Notes: generated from the letters alone by a model not told the origin. A stretch of DNA of 64,000 nucleotides from Chamaecrista fasciculata (GCA_003254925.1 QANZ01042616.1:147566-211565), one strand, 5' to 3'; positions 10,918 through 24,085 are shown, counted from the first letter of the stretch. Translations and numbers: made by a program.

Positions 10918-13328
10918 ATGGAAGTCAAAACTACTAGTAGTGTTGGTGCCATTAAGAGCCGCCATTCTAACACACATGTTCACCATCATCACCATTCATC
11001 ACATTCACAAAACCATAGACATGCTTATTATCATAAAAATTTGGCCTCCAATACCAATCTCATCATCATCATAGCCACTATCTCAATTATTCTTGTCTTG
11101 CTTGCTATTTTCTTCATCATTCTCATACTTCGTCGCCTAATATTCTCCTCTGGAAGCAACAGAAGTTGCAAGAATAGCACAAAGAACAGAGCAATGGATG
11201 ACACAATTAGCTGCAGATTCCTGCAGGCTTCACCAACAATGAGCTTCCATTGTAGCCCAGGTAATAAATTATAGTTAAGGTAAAAGGTTCATTTTGGTCC
11301 TAAATGTATAACCTTATGTTCATTTTGGTTCATTATGTTTCAAAATGTTCAAATTGGTCCTAAATGTTGGCAAAATGATTCATTTTGGTCCTAAATATTG
11401 ATAAAATATTTCATTTTGGTTCCAAACTATTGAATTTGGTCATATTTCTCTCGTCTCTCATTTCAAGTTCAAATAACTTATTTAAGAGGAAATCGTAACT
11501 CTGAATTTGTCATTTTCGAATTTGAAACGGGAGATATATAATCAACTTTGCTTGTTTGACTATAAAACGAGAGGTCTACTTTTATGATCGATTTGACCTC
11601 GTTTGCTGATAGTCCCAATTGGATAGAGAAAGTACTCTTCAAGAACAATACGTAACTCTAAATTCGTCACGTTTGAACTTGAAACAAGCCATATTCAATA
11701 GCGAGGACCAAAATGAAACATTTTGCAAACATTTAGGACTAATTTGAACATTTAAAAACATAATGGACCAAAATGACCCTTTAACAATTATAGTTAATTA
11801 AGTATGTAATTAGTTGTATATATATGTAATTAATGAATTTACATACAATTAATAATGCAGATGTGCAAGGGGGGTGTCTGAGTGGCGGGAATATGAGTAT
11901 GATGAGTATGAGAGGAAGAGGTGGTAATAATAATAATAATAATAATAATAAGAGGGTAAATAAAGGAGTGCAAGTGTTGACATATAGGGAGATAGAAATG
12001 GCAACAGAAGGATTCAGTGAAGAGAATGTGATAAAGAATGTGGAAGGGTGTGGTTTGATGTACAGAGGAGTGTTGAATGATGGTACTTTGGTTGCCATCA
12101 AGATGCTCCCAACGCAAGCTAAGCAAGCCGAGCGTGCCTTCCGATTACAGGTCAGTAGGTCACTCACTCCTTTCAATTTGCATATATCCAATGATATATA
12201 CGATGGCGGATTTGTTTTGTGAAAGTCACGTCATTTGTTAGATTTTATTGAATGAATTATGAACAGGTAGACCTGCTAAGCCGGTTGCAGTGTCCATATT
12301 TGGTGGAATTGGTAGGGTACTGCGCTGACCAACATCACAGGATATTAATATTGGAGTACATGGGGAACGGCACACTGTATCACCACCTGCACTCGCGCGT
12401 GGATGAATCTAAACCGTTGGATTGGTGGAGTCGGATGAGGATAGCCCTTGATTGCGCTAGGGCTCTGGAATTCCTGCACGAACACGTGGTCCCATCCCTC
12501 ATCCACCGTGATTTCAACTGCAACCGCGTCTTACTGGATCACAACTTCCGTGCCAAGGTCTCTGATCTCGGCTTCGCTAAGATCGGATCAGACAAGATCA
12601 ACGGTCTCATTTCCACTTCTGTCTTGGGGACCACCGGATATCTAGCACCCGAGTCAGTTTCTCTATATATATCACACATCATTAATTACCTCAATTTTCT
12701 AATTAATTGATGTTAAAGTAAATAAATGAATGAATTGTAGGTATGCGAGGTCAGGGAAGGTGAGCACAAAGTCAGATGTGTATAGCTATGGGGTAGTTCT
12801 TCTGGAGTTGCTTACAGGACGTGTACCTGTTGATATCAACCGACCCCCTGGACAACATGTCCTTGTCTCTTGGGTTAGTACTTTGTACTATTTTGCTTCA
12901 TACATGTGAATTCTACTTGCATTGTCACTTTCTTCATTCTCATACAAATAATTAACTTTTAATCAATGATTCAGGCTCTCCCAAGGTTAACCAGCAAAGA
13001 GAAGCTGGAGGAAATGGTTGACCCTGCTCTGCGAGGACACTACTCAACCAAGGATCTTATTCAGGTCCATATCAACGAACTTCAACTTTAATGAAATTAA
13101 TTAATTGGATTAATATTAATATGTTTCCTCACATATATATTTGTGTGTGTGTGGATATTATAGATTGGTGCGATTGCAGCCATGTGCATACAGCCAGAGG
13201 CAGATTACAGGCCGTTGATGACAGACGTTGTACAATCACTCATCCCACTTGTTAGGAGCACATGTGTTAGTTCATTTAGTTCCCCAACTTCTCAAAAACA
13301 TGCTTCTAGTTCTACTCCAACCCATTAA
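10918..13328 (+). CDS. Membrane-anchored receptor-like kinase, probably a pseudokinase
   Basis: Six exons join in frame: 10918-11260, 11861-12150, 12267-12652, 12741-12873, 12975-13064 and 13164-13328, giving 468 aa with GT-AG introns. The start is the ATG at 10918; no earlier in-frame ATG gives a better N-terminus. Residues 16-39 are His-rich, 48-71 form one membrane span, 137-144 are eight Asn from an AAT repeat, and the kinase domain runs from about 155 to 445. It resembles the Arabidopsis At3g58690 type (HxDWxx[32 protein letters not shown]). VAIK Lys195, HRD Asp293 and Asp311 are kept. The glycine loop is degenerate (NVEGCG), the helix-C Glu is Gln211, HRDxKxxN reads HRDFNCNR (Lys to Asn, Asn to Arg), and DFG reads DLG. 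Phosphotransfer is therefore doubtful and a scaffold or signalling-partner role at the plasma membrane is inferred. Intron 1 carries a MITE. Confidence 0.88.
11279..11785. mobile_element. Foldback MITE inside intron 1 of the kinase gene
   Basis: Ends are imperfect inverted repeats centred on TCATTTTGGTCC at the left and GGACCAAAATGA at the right. An identical 12-bp direct repeat AATTATAGTTAA flanks it (11267-11278 and 11786-11797). Interior words such as CATTTTGGTCCTAAAT occur several times. The 9- to 12-bp flank fits a Mutator-type insertion, and the copy looks young because the flanks are unmutated. It makes up most of the 600-bp intron. Confidence 0.7.
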
Positions 13329-16300
13329 TTTATTATATATATGTATTCATTACTCTTGTACCTTTCCATCTTTAATTTTGTTCCGGATCCATACTAATCC
13401 CATCCATTATTCTTTTTTTGGATCATATACTGCATGGGATATATATAATATATCCAACTTCAAATCTCTGTAGAGCGAAATTAACACAAGCAATGCAAGC
13501 ACGAATCTAGCTATCTATGTCAGCATGTGTGTGCTTCTTGGTTTATTATGATGAACCACAGTAATAATATTGTAGAGCTAGATGGGTCCCAAGTACTTTT
13601 TTAATAAATTTATATAATTGTTACTTTTGAACTGAGCAAACAGAGGGTTAAAAGAATATCAAACTACGTGTCTCTCTATATATAGGTGATTATATTCAAA
13701 TCGATTTTCTTTCTCACAAAATAATTGGATATATATATATATCGTTGTTTCGCTTTATATATATATCCAATTACGCGTGGACGATGAAGTACGTTTCTAC
13801 TGCCAATTAAGTCATTTCCGTGTGGCGCGCACAAGAGTTTGAACACTTAGACACACGTCTCATATATAAAAGATGATTGGGACAATTAAAAGAATAACCA
13901 AAAAAAAAAAAGATGAGAGAATACTGTGGGAAATTTAACAAGGGAATAATAATAATGTTGAGGCTTTTGGATCCATTTCATGGCGTTGATAGCGAGAGAT
14001 TGGTCCAATAAGGCAGGTAAAGCACAAGAGGATTTCATTGAGGTCATATCAATGCTTATTTTCATGTAAAAAAAAAAAAAAGAAAAAAGTTGAAGCAGCG
14101 AATGATTGGAGATCAATTAATCAAGTTAAATAGGTGTTATGTTACCAGGAAGAGTGAACAAAGGAAAAACCAAAACTCAATTATTACTCAAATTATTACA
14201 AAATGGATATCAATCTCTATAACGCGTAGGATCTTGAGGAATAAAGTGTATTATTTATATAGGAGTATCACATATAATGTACGTACAGGCATTGACTTTT
14301 GCGGAACCATCTTGGTTTGATATGATATGCACTCAACTTCTTATCATGTTGGTTTGGTAGATTATGTATAATAAACAAGGAAATTTAAACCTTAATGAAC
14401 TTCTTAAAACTTGAGAATTTAAGAATTAAAAAGAATAGGAGTACTGGGTCCGCTTTCTTCTTTGATTTGTTGAAACTTTGGAATTTATATATGGACGGAA
14501 GAAACTAACGAGAATCAAACAAAGCGAATCGATCACCAGAATAAAATTAAAGATGTATGAGTGACAGTTAGCTGTACCAATAAAAGTTGATGAATTAAAG
14601 AGAAGTAATATGAGGTCAGTTAATCAAGAGAATTAAACTCCAATAATTTACTGACCAATTAAGTGACATCATTTATAATTAATTCAAACAAAATTAATTA
14701 ATTAATCTGTGCAAGTGCATGTTAGGAGCAATAATTTAGTCTAATCTGCCTAAATTTACCAAACAATTGAAATCAAATGACATTATTGTTGGCTTAGCTT
14801 GCACTGGCCTTCCAACACTACCAAATTTAGTTAATTTGTTTTAGTGGTGACTAAATTAATTAATTTGTTTTAGTGGTGACTAAATTAATTAATTACACAA
14901 ATGGTGAAAGCTGACCAATTAACAATGAATATTCTAATTAAAGTTTAATTAAACGGTTCAGTTGCTGCTTTAAACAACGTCGGTCAATTTAAGCAGCCAC
15001 ATATCTTCAAATTAAAGTCGTTTTGTACAAGGCCAAGAGGCACACAACACACAATACATGGAAGATATTATATATATCTACAATTGCACATATTTGGTTT
15101 TCATTATTTATATATTATTTAAGCTAATTTCAAAATTGAAATGGAAAATGGAGGCAATGAAAGAAAGTGTAGTAATAAGAATGTTATTATTGGGTTAAGT
15201 GGGTGTGATTTCCAACTATCAGCGTGCATTAATCGAAAATTCCATCCTAAGACTTTTTCTTCTGTACGTAACACACAGGAAAGGACAAGTATTATCTTTC
15301 TCTTCACCGACAAACGGCGAGAAATAAATGAAATGACAAAATTCAGAGTATGCAATTACAATATTTCTTTTTCTAATTCTAACATTTAACGGAGAAATAA
15401 AGTATGTAATGCCAATCAACTAGTATATCTTAAAATTTTTCATGCATATTTTTAAGCTATGCACGTCATATACTTTGTAGTTTGTACAATTCTTTAACGT
15501 CTTATTTAGTCGTCTCCACCAAATTTCTATTGAATTTCCTAGCTATAATGCTTATCTCATGATAATTATTTTATACCAACGTTTTGAAAATCTTGCTATA
15601 TTTCTAAGGGTTCCTTTCAATTTTTCATAATTTTCAATATTTGCTCGTACAATATAGCTACAAAGGATAACAAAATATTAATAGAGAATACTACAGAGTA
15701 CCGAAGTGTTAAGTTTCAAACCACATGTATTAAAATTTTTTATTTCCAATAATTGATTCATATCTTACTCTTTGAAGTGTTTTATTATAACTCCCGAATA
15801 AAGTGGTCTGTGCAACTGGCTTCCATTTGTTTCTAGTATCCTTTAATTTTCTATTGTATCCTCTTCTGAAACATTATATATTATTTGTAACTTGTACCAT
15901 ATTTGTTTTAGTTTCCGGATGATTAATCCAATTCTTAGAATTGTTCTTTCCAAATTAAAATATTGTTTATCCATTAGTCTTTAAGTTTATAAGGTGAATC
16001 CAATCAAACGTTACATTTTTTTATCAAGTCTGTTTGCTCAGTTTAAAATATAACATTTTAATATTTGGTCAAGACTCAAGACTATCTATCTATTTGAAAT
16101 TTGCTACTTCCTCTCCTATGTTATTACTGTTTTGTCTGGTCTATTATATTATTCTTTTTCAATTTAAACTTTTGCCTTTATTCTCTCGTTGTCTTTTATC
16201 TCTTCCTCCAATTCATAGCAAATCTCCCCCTCCTAAATTTCAACAAAAAGACTATTATAATTATTTAGATCAATTAAGGAAAAATTAATAGCATGAATTA

Positions 16301-16464
16301 TTCCACTAATTAAAATCAGCCCTACATTTTACAAATTCTAGTGTGAAAACAAAATCGTAGCCGATATTGAAAAAAAAAAAAAAAATCAACTAACTTTACA
16401 GGAAATTGTTGAGTTCTTGACTTCTTGGAGAAGAAGCTAGGTAGTGGAAGCAAATGGACAATAA
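13329..16464. other. Intergenic DNA without a recognised gene
   Basis: Contains the 3' flank of the kinase gene, an AT-rich hairpin near 13727-13780 (GGATATATATATATAT versus its complement) and a tandem duplication of about 32 bp at 14830-14895 (unit contains TTTGTTTTAGTGGTGACTAA). No supported exon. Confidence 0.5.
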
Positions 16465-17529
16465 TTAAACCGGAGGCCGAGCCGAGTCCACGGCCGACGG
16501 CGGCATGATAGGATCGGCGGAGGTCTCTTCACCGGCGGCGGCAGCGGTGGTGCTAGCCACTCTCGGAGACCTAACCGACGACGCCCTCACTAAGAATGGC
16601 GGCGCCATCGTGAAAACCCACCGGTCCTCCGATTTATTAAACCCCCGGTCCAGCCGCCTGGACCCTCCTCCGGTTCGATATCCCCGTTTGGAGCTACTTT
16701 CCGTGGGCAGTATCACCAAGCTCGTGGAGCGATGGAATTTATGGTTGTTCACAATCTGATTCCTCACACCCTCCGGTAATCTCAAAGTGAACCGGTCCGT
16801 ACTTTCACTCGGTTGAACCAACGAGTGTCCGGTCGAGTGCGAGCGCGGGAACCTCCTTGCCTTATTGGACCGCGACCTCCGCGTACGGTTTCGGTTCAAA
16901 CGCATCACATCCGATTCCTCCACGGCTTCTTGTTCCGAATTCGGTTGGACGGCGTCGTTTTGGGGTGTTTCAATATCTGAAGAAGAATGAGCGATGAGAG
17001 AATCCGTAGGTTGAGGAAGAAGATCGGCTCTGCAAACAGGACAGGTTGTGTGAGAAGCTAACCACTCGTCGATACACTGAGGGTGGAAGACGTGGTCGCA
17101 TTTGGGGATCAAACGCAGCGTTTCGTGGTCGTGGAATTCGTTCAAGCAAACGGCGCATTCGAGAGCGCCTTTCCCGATTTGGTGAATCTTGACGGCGGAG
17201 TAATCGAGGGTGGGGAAGGAGTCGATGACGGAGGGATCGAGGCCACGTGGAAGGCGTCTGGATCGAGCGGTAAGAGGGAGAAGGGTATTTCCGTGATTGT
17301 GGGATTGAGAGCATTGACGGATGTAGATGGAGAAGAAGCCCATGAGGAAGAGTACGGCGAGTAGTACGACGACGATGACGGCGATGGAGGGGCTGAAACT
17401 GTTGTAGTAAGGGTCGGTGGGGCCTGTGTTGGTTTGAGCTCCGGCGAAGGGGATTGCCGGAGAGAGAAGGAGGAGAAAAACGAGAGGCAGAATCATCATG
17501 AATGATGAAGAAGAAGAAGAAGGGATCAT
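16465..17529 (-). CDS. ATL31: ATL-family RING-H2 E3 ubiquitin ligase (ATL6/ATL31-like)
   Basis: A single intronless frame of 354 aa, as usual for this family. Residues 1-31 form a signal peptide ending near FAGAQ, 47-70 a membrane span, and 96-98 the GLD motif of ATL proteins. The RING-H2 zinc ligands are all present: C125, C128, C144, H146, H149, C152, C163, C166, with the family Pro142 and Trp156. The C-terminal half is Ser/Arg-rich and ends with a WVFTMAPPFL stretch as in ATL6/ATL31. Known role: endomembrane or plasma-membrane ubiquitin ligase; ATL31 targets 14-3-3 proteins in carbon/nitrogen balance and is defence-induced. Function here is inferred by family. The neighbouring aminotransferase-like and methyltransferase genes match the Arabidopsis ATL31/ATL6 surroundings, which supports orthology. 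It could equally be the ATL6-type copy. Confidence 0.92.
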   Translation of the reverse strand: MIPSSSSSSFMMILPLVFLLLLSPAIPFAGAQTNTGPTDPYYNSFSPSIAVIVVVLLAVLFLMGFFSIYIRQCSQSHNHGNTLLPLTARSRRLPRGLDPSVIDSFPTLDYSAVKIHQIGKGALECAVCLNEFHDHETLRLIPKCDHVFHPQCIDEWLASHTTCPVCRADLLPQPTDSLIAHSSSDIETPQNDAVQPNSEQEAVEESDVMRLNRNRTRRSRSNKARRFPRSHSTGHSLVQPSESTDRFTLRLPEGVRNQIVNNHKFHRSTSLVILPTESSSKRGYRTGGGSRRLDRGFNKSEDRWVFTMAPPFLVRASSVRSPRVASTTAAAAGEETSADPIMPPSAVDSARPPV

Positions 17530-17849
17530 AGAGGAGGAAGTGAGTGGAGGAGTTCCAGGTATATAAATGGGGGAATGAGAGGGAATGTGATGGAAGTTGT
17601 GAAGTGAAGAGAGTAGAGAGAGAGAGGAATGAAGTGAAATTGGGTGGCGTGGGGATCAAGGAAAGAAAAAATAATCAAAAACAGAGAGGGACGGAGAACA
17701 CTACGGAGGAGTTTGGGTGTGGGGTCCACTCTTTCTTAAATTCTTGGCCGTTGGATTTTGGTCTTCTTCTCTACGTGTTCCCATCGCATTCTCATCATCT
17801 ATACTACATACATATATACACATACACATTTTTAGAGTGACTAATTTCT

Positions 17850-17850
<1 letters not shown>

Positions 17851-17883
<33 letters not shown>

Positions 17884-17905
17884 NTTTTTTTTTTTTTTTT
17901 TTTTT
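17851..17905. repeat. Poly-T tract with one ambiguous base
   Basis: A run of about 54 T with N at 17884. Length is unreliable at such homopolymers. It lies about 320 bp upstream of the ATL start codon, at the edge of its promoter. Confidence 0.9.
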
Positions 17906-18999
17906 CTTCTTTTTCTACCACCGCTATTAGTGCACCTTTCTTTTATTATTCTCACACTCTAGCTCACGCTAAATTATTAAATTTTCCTGCCTATTATATG
18001 ATTTAAGTAACATTCATTCATCCATTTTCACCCTTTGTTAATTAATCAGCACTTCACCACATACAGCTATTTCATTCATTTCTCCCTCTATCTCATCATC
18101 TACTTAATTACTTGTCTTCAGATTAAATTTTAACACGCACACCATGGATCGGAGATTACCGCGACCCATAAGTTTAATTAATTTCTTCCGCCATCAATAA
18201 TGAGTAACTCAAAAGATAATCTCGACTTTAATTAATTAATGAGATTTCAAGTATAACGTACACTTGTGAACGACAAATATATATATTATTAAACGTGCAC
18301 AATCGACTGCCTTCCTCTATATGTGCATATGTCATATTAAAAAGTAGATAACGTGAATTGCAGATTTGTTATTCATATATGTTCTATTTATATGAATTAA
18401 TAGGTGTGAGTTTGATATATAAATAATTTAGAAGAGAAAAAGCAGGGGAAAAGGTTAGCCTCGGCCAAGAGATCGTGAGGAGTGGAAAGTGGAAACAGAC
18501 GGAGGAGAGAAAAAGGAATGGATGTATGTGGCATACTACAATAATTATATATCTTGATCAACTTTATAACACCAATGTGAAGTTAAATTTGTTGGCAAAA
18601 TCTCAAGCCTAATTAAATAAACAACAACAAAAAATAATTATCAATTTTACAAACATTGAAATGTAATTAATTTCCTTAATGTTTAATATTTTATATTAAT
18701 ATATAATTTTCAGTTAAAAGTAAAGTCATATGTATATACTATTATGAAGTATATATACACATGTGTGCGTGAAATTATGTATGAATCTCCTCATCATCAA
18801 ACATGAGTGCTGTGTTGGAGCACACTATTTATGGCAGAATATGATTCCATTATTGTTCTGTGTTTGCTTCTTTCATTGATCTATCCCCCTTTGTCAAGCA
18901 ACGAATTTGATTCTTAGTTCTTAGATACAAAACACATACAATAAGATTAAACATATTTCCAATATATTAATCAATATGAAGCCTTTACTGTATGACCAA

Positions 19000-19057
<58 letters not shown>

Positions 19058-20112
19058 TGAAGCCCTTACTCACAGAATCCCTTCACTCAATCCAGCTATT
19101 TCCCCCTTGTTTCTGTGTGTGACTTGTATTTTTATAGTTTACATAATTTTGTTCTCTCAAATATGTCCCATTGTCCTCTTTTAACCCCGTGCGTTGATAT
19201 GATCATTCATAAGTACTAATAACTTGTTCACCTGTACAGAAAACTAATAAACATTTTAGAATCCAGGTCAGTGTTTGCTAGCGGATATAATTAATTATAT
19301 TGTTTTTAACAATTTTAAGTACGTATACACGATTTGATTTGAACTGACTTGGTCATCAATGACAAAAATGAACAAATATACGAGAACTACAATATCAATA
19401 AATCTGAATGAGATGTACAAATTGTCTATTATTATTACTCAATTGGGTTTTTCCTAAAGTAGTATAGCATATTGATCGGGAATTTTGCTCCCGAAACTCC
19501 GAAAGTATAATACACTATTTGACCCGTTCAAACTTAAAGCAACGGAATTCTTTCCGTCACCTCTAATGAAATGTCACTTGGCAAACTCCTATCTACCTGT
19601 GACCAAAATAATAAAAATAAAATTATATTAATTTTCTTATATTCTTGTTTCCTTCGATTATAAATTTTAATTGTATTTTCTCTTTAATAATTAGTGAGGT
19701 AAAAAGTGATATTTAATATTCTCTCTATTATAATTGGTCATGTATGAAATTTTTGTCACGTGTCAAATATCAATAGATAAATTTAATAACAATGATACAA
19801 GGAACTTGATATATGTTATCCAATAATAAAACAGTCATTCACTTTTGGTTTTGGTATTTACCAACTGTCTTTTAATTTCCTCGGAAGGTTAAAATTGGCT
19901 GATATATATAAAATTCAACCAAAAACAAGTGTTGTGCATTTATCGTACCATTAAAATACAAATGCCTTAATTAGTTGAAACCGAAACCGTACGCAATTGA
20001 GAAAATTAATAATGAATAATTAAGTGGGTATAATATTATAGTTGGGAGTACTTGAGGCAAAGGAATCAGCCAAAACATTCTGTTCACATATACTAACTAG
20101 CAAGGCGACATA
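17906..20112. other. Intergenic DNA without a recognised gene
   Basis: AT-rich upstream flank of the ATL gene. Contains an (AAT)n microsatellite at 19000-19056 and otherwise nothing I can assign. Confidence 0.5.
19000..19056. repeat. (AAT)n microsatellite flanked by a short duplication
   Basis: About 19 AAT units. The words AATATGAAGCCTTTACT (from 18974) and AATATGAAGCCCTTACT (from 19054) flank it, so the tract expanded between two near-identical copies. Confidence 0.9.
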
Positions 20113-20297
20113 TTTATACTATATTATATGTGGGATGAGCTTTTTGGTTGTCCTCCTATTTATATTAAGATAAAAATAATTAAAATAAGAAAAAACTTAC
20201 TATTTGGTCCCTCTTTTTTTGATTGAGTCAACGATTTAGTCCTTTATTTATTTTTTATACATATTTGAGTGTCCGTTAGGACATGCAAAGTCCCTAA
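20113..20297 (+). mobile_element. Non-autonomous Helitron H6 (185 bp)
   Basis: The 5' end TTTATACTATATTATATG follows a host A (the usual TC is TT here). The 3' end has a hairpin GTGTCCGTTAGGACA, then GCAAAGTCCCTAA before a host T. The family words TTTGGTTGTCC and GATTTAGTCCTTTATTTATTTT are present. It differs from H5 by scattered substitutions. Confidence 0.65.
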
Positions 20298-23200
20298 TAT
20301 ATATATATATATATGGAATCTGCTGACAATATAAAATGGGTTATTAAGAGATACTAATTAGGAACTTCTAAACCATGCATTTGGCCTGCCGGAATATTCT
20401 TTGTGCAACTAAGTAAAACATATTCGTCAAGTGAACGTCAACCATATATAATTATAACCGTCTTTATATATATACATACACAAATTGATGCACAGTACTT
20501 AAAGTTATGTATGGACTCACTAAACATGAATATGAAGATTTTTCTTCAAAAGCATTGTTACAAAATTTCTCAGCATTTAAAATTCATAATAATGATCCGT
20601 TTTCAACGTGTTGAAACTTTCAACAATATTTTTTTAAAAAAAATTGACTGTGAACAAAATATTCTTCCATTTTTGTTTGACATTAAACTTTAATTTGTAG
20701 AAAGTGATGAGAAAGTGATGAGCACATGCATATTGAACCATATATTGATGTTAATTATACATGTTGAATCTGTAAATTTGGAAGTCATGTCCGTAATAAT
20801 GGCGGTTTGGACCGTTCGTGAATTATATGCTCCACTCAGCCTTGTTTAAATGAATGTGGATAACATAGTCAAAGTCTCAAAGAGTTCGCAGGTTTGAAAA
20901 TTGAGACAATCAAAATTGAGATGTTGAAGTGGTCATCATCGATGAATTAAGTTACGATTAAAAACTTCAATTTATTCGTTTCTGTAAATCCCATCCCTAT
21001 TCAGAGTTGACTTTTGAATATATATACCACATAACATGGCATCCTAATTTTTTTTTTTTGGTCAGAACATTGAATCCTAATAGGAGTAATAAATAGATAA
21101 AAACATAATATTGCTATTATTCAACGACAAAGTGAAGCGCTAGCTAGGAGTCCATGCATCCTTTGTTTCACAATAATGACCATCGAAATCTGAATTGGTC
21201 TAACCTTATTACTCATACATAGACATATATATATATATATATATATAGATAGATATTCGATCTTCTATATTTTTTGTTGGTCAAGTTTTTCCAGAAGGCC
21301 AATATATATAGGTGAAGTTTGCACTTACGACACCTACCTCATGTTGTCATCTATATTATTGAACTACATTTTATATAGAAGACTTCTCAATCCATCACAT
21401 ACGTCAATCCTCATATATAGTCACACAGTCGTATATAAGTCATTCTGGTAACCAATTTAAATTTAGTTAATTCCAATAATGCACCAAATCCAATATTTAA
21501 TTAGATAACGGGTTGATGAAGCTTTTTTAATGATTTATTTTACTTGTTCATTCGCTTGAAAAATGGAGAGGGTTTTATTTAATTTTATCCTTGAGGCTTG
21601 AGCTTAACATTTTTTTTTAAAAAAATAAAGGCCAAATCTTACAAAGCCAGACACGTTAACAAATAATAAAAACAATAAGGTCAACTTGTTGTCACTCTCA
21701 TGTATGATTGAATAGTTATAATTTTTTTTTTTTGAACAAAAAATAGTTATAATTTAATGTTACTATTATTATTTATGTGGTCTCTAATATCGTTAATAAT
21801 TTATATATCTATAAGTCATTCAGTTTTTTATGGTTATAAAACTTTCAGAATTGTAATCATTGTGTAAAATGTGACAAAATTTTCTCAAACTGTTGAAAAG
21901 TACTCATTTTGTTAAGTTTTAAATCATAAAAATAATTATTTTTAAATTTTATAACTATTGTTGCATTTGCATTTGCATTTACATTGACTGAAACTTAAAG
22001 TTAATGGTTGTTGTTTCATTTAATAGTGGTTAAAAAAAATTAAATGAAAATCTTAACAATTAATTTTTTTCACAAAATAAAACTTTACACGGTATTTATT
22101 TATTTTTTTTTTCAAAAAATTCAAGGGAAGAGGTTTTGGTACAGGAAGTAAAATTGAAGGGAGTTTTGTACAGTTTATTATTATTATTAGGAAAAAATAT
22201 TTTTTCCATCCCTAAATTGTATATCTATTTTTAATTTTCTCTTCAATGTTTATAAAAATAATTTATTAAAATATAAAAATTTAGGAACAAAATTAACAAT
22301 TAAAGAAACATTAAGAACAACATTAAAAAGTGATGTAAAATTTAAAGATAAAAAAGATGTTTTATTTGTTTTATTATTATTTGTCAAAAAGTTATTTAAT
22401 ATATTAGTTGGGGAAGGAGATAGATACTGTTGAGGTCCATCTTGACGTGGACCTGGGCCGATACTTTTAACTTTGTGTTGATGGCCCAATTGTATCGGAG
22501 AGGGGTGAAGGAAAGTTCAGGCAAATTGCTTTATGAAGCCCACGACGAGTAGCTTAAGCCTAATATTGGGCTAAATTAATTTTATTCACTAACAGATTAA
22601 CGTAATAACACCATAAATAACTTTGTTCTTGTTTTAAAATTGAAAAGGATCAAGAACAGAAGATACTCAAGTTAACATTGTCCAGAAAAATGGACATAAG
22701 TAATTCAATGACATAAATTTCAACATTATGTACTTCATCATATAAATTAAAAAAATTAGTCAGAACCATGGATTATATTTGAATTCATATAATTATTAAC
22801 TAAATTCATACATAATTTTGTAGAATTGTAGTTCCTTTTTCCTTTTAAAAAATAAAGGCTACACAGTAACACACACACACACACATATTGGTTAGTGTAG
22901 TATATATGATGAAGGGATAATTGTTGAGGTATAGTTGTGTGTGTTAAGGAGTGGTTTTAGTTAAAGCACACAGAAAATATATGATTAAGAAGTAATTATA
23001 TTGAACAAGTAGGGTTATATATAGTGAATATGTACCCTCCTCTATACAGCTATCACATCAACCTTTTTTACTAACATGAACAATATATAGCTGGATGGAA
23101 CATTCATTCATACACCACACACATACACACACAAAGAGAGGTGCTAATTTTATTATCTTTTGAAATAAAAAACTAACAGTTCTATAAATTTGAAATCTGA

Positions 23201-23580
23201 ATTCTATATAGTATATATATTAATTTGTTTGAAAATGGAAAGAATATATATATATTGTATATATTTGGGGAATATTAAGTTGATATATGGATGGACCCTC
23301 AAAAAAGTAGCAAGATAATGAAGGAATGGACCAGAGTATGTATCCCAGAATGCTTAGCATAGGTGTAGGGTTCTCTTTTTCTCCAGCCTACGCTATTTGG
23401 AATTTTGTTTAGGTTCAGATCAACCATTATTACCATCCTTATCATCATTATCATCACTCTACTAATTATATTGCTAAAACCATATCTACTTTTAACTCTT
23501 TTTCTTTCACACTGTTGGATCCGCCAACTAGGAAAATAAAATAAATGGACGAAAAAAAAAAACTAAACCATACTATTATC
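20298..23580. other. Intergenic DNA without a recognised gene
   Basis: AT-rich with several (TA)n tracts. The small open frames (for example 20403-20693) have no codon-level or motif support. Confidence 0.5.
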
Positions 23581-24085
23581 CTCTGTTATAAAAACCGGAC
23601 CGGACCGGCCGGTTGGACCGCGAACCGGCCAGTGGTCTGGTCCGAGTTGAGCAAGAAACCGGGCAGGCTGAGAACCGGTCAAACCGCCTGAACCGGTAAA
23701 AAACCAGGAAAACCGCCTTGAACGGGCGGTTTTGAGGTTGAACCGGTTCAGTTTTTTTCTAATTTTTTTTTTACTTTTTCTTGATTAAAATGATGTTATT
23801 TTAAAGAAATTTGTTTCTTATTATGTTTAGACTCAAAATAATACGTTATTTAATAGTTTTTACTTCAAAATTTGATTTTTTATCCTCCTAATTAATCACT
23901 TTCTTACTCAATTCAGCTTAAATTTAAAAAGTTTATTATATATTTTTATTATATTAAACTAAATATATTATTTTTTATTTATTTAATTATTAACGGTCCG
24001 ACCCCGGTTGAACTCCGGTTGAATCATTGAACATTGAACCGCTGCTTCGGTCGATTCAATAACCGGTCCGGTTTTAATAACCTTG
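23581..24085. mobile_element. hAT-type MITE, copy 1 (505 bp)
   Basis: Ends are imperfect inverted repeats built on TTATAAAAACCGGACCGG at the left and CCGGTCCGGTTTTAATAACC at the right. The flanks repeat CTATTATC exactly (23573-23580 and 24086-24093), an 8-bp target duplication as in the hAT superfamily. The outer parts are dense in ACCGG/CCGGT words. It shares most of its length with the element at 25223-25674. No coding capacity. Confidence 0.82.

Noticed and set aside
13727..13780. Small hairpin considered as a miRNA precursor
   Set aside because: The stem is almost entirely TA repeats, which pair by composition; no 21-nt mature-like sequence.
17557..17574. TATA-like TTTATATAC just upstream of the ATL start
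   Set aside because: It sits only about 30-45 bases before the ATG, leaving almost no 5' UTR, so it is probably leader sequence and not the core promoter.
16970..17659. 229-codon minus-strand frame overlapping the ATL gene
   Set aside because: It is the alternate frame of the ATL coding sequence, rich in Arg/Pro/Ser because of that shift; the ATL frame has the complete RING-H2 domain.
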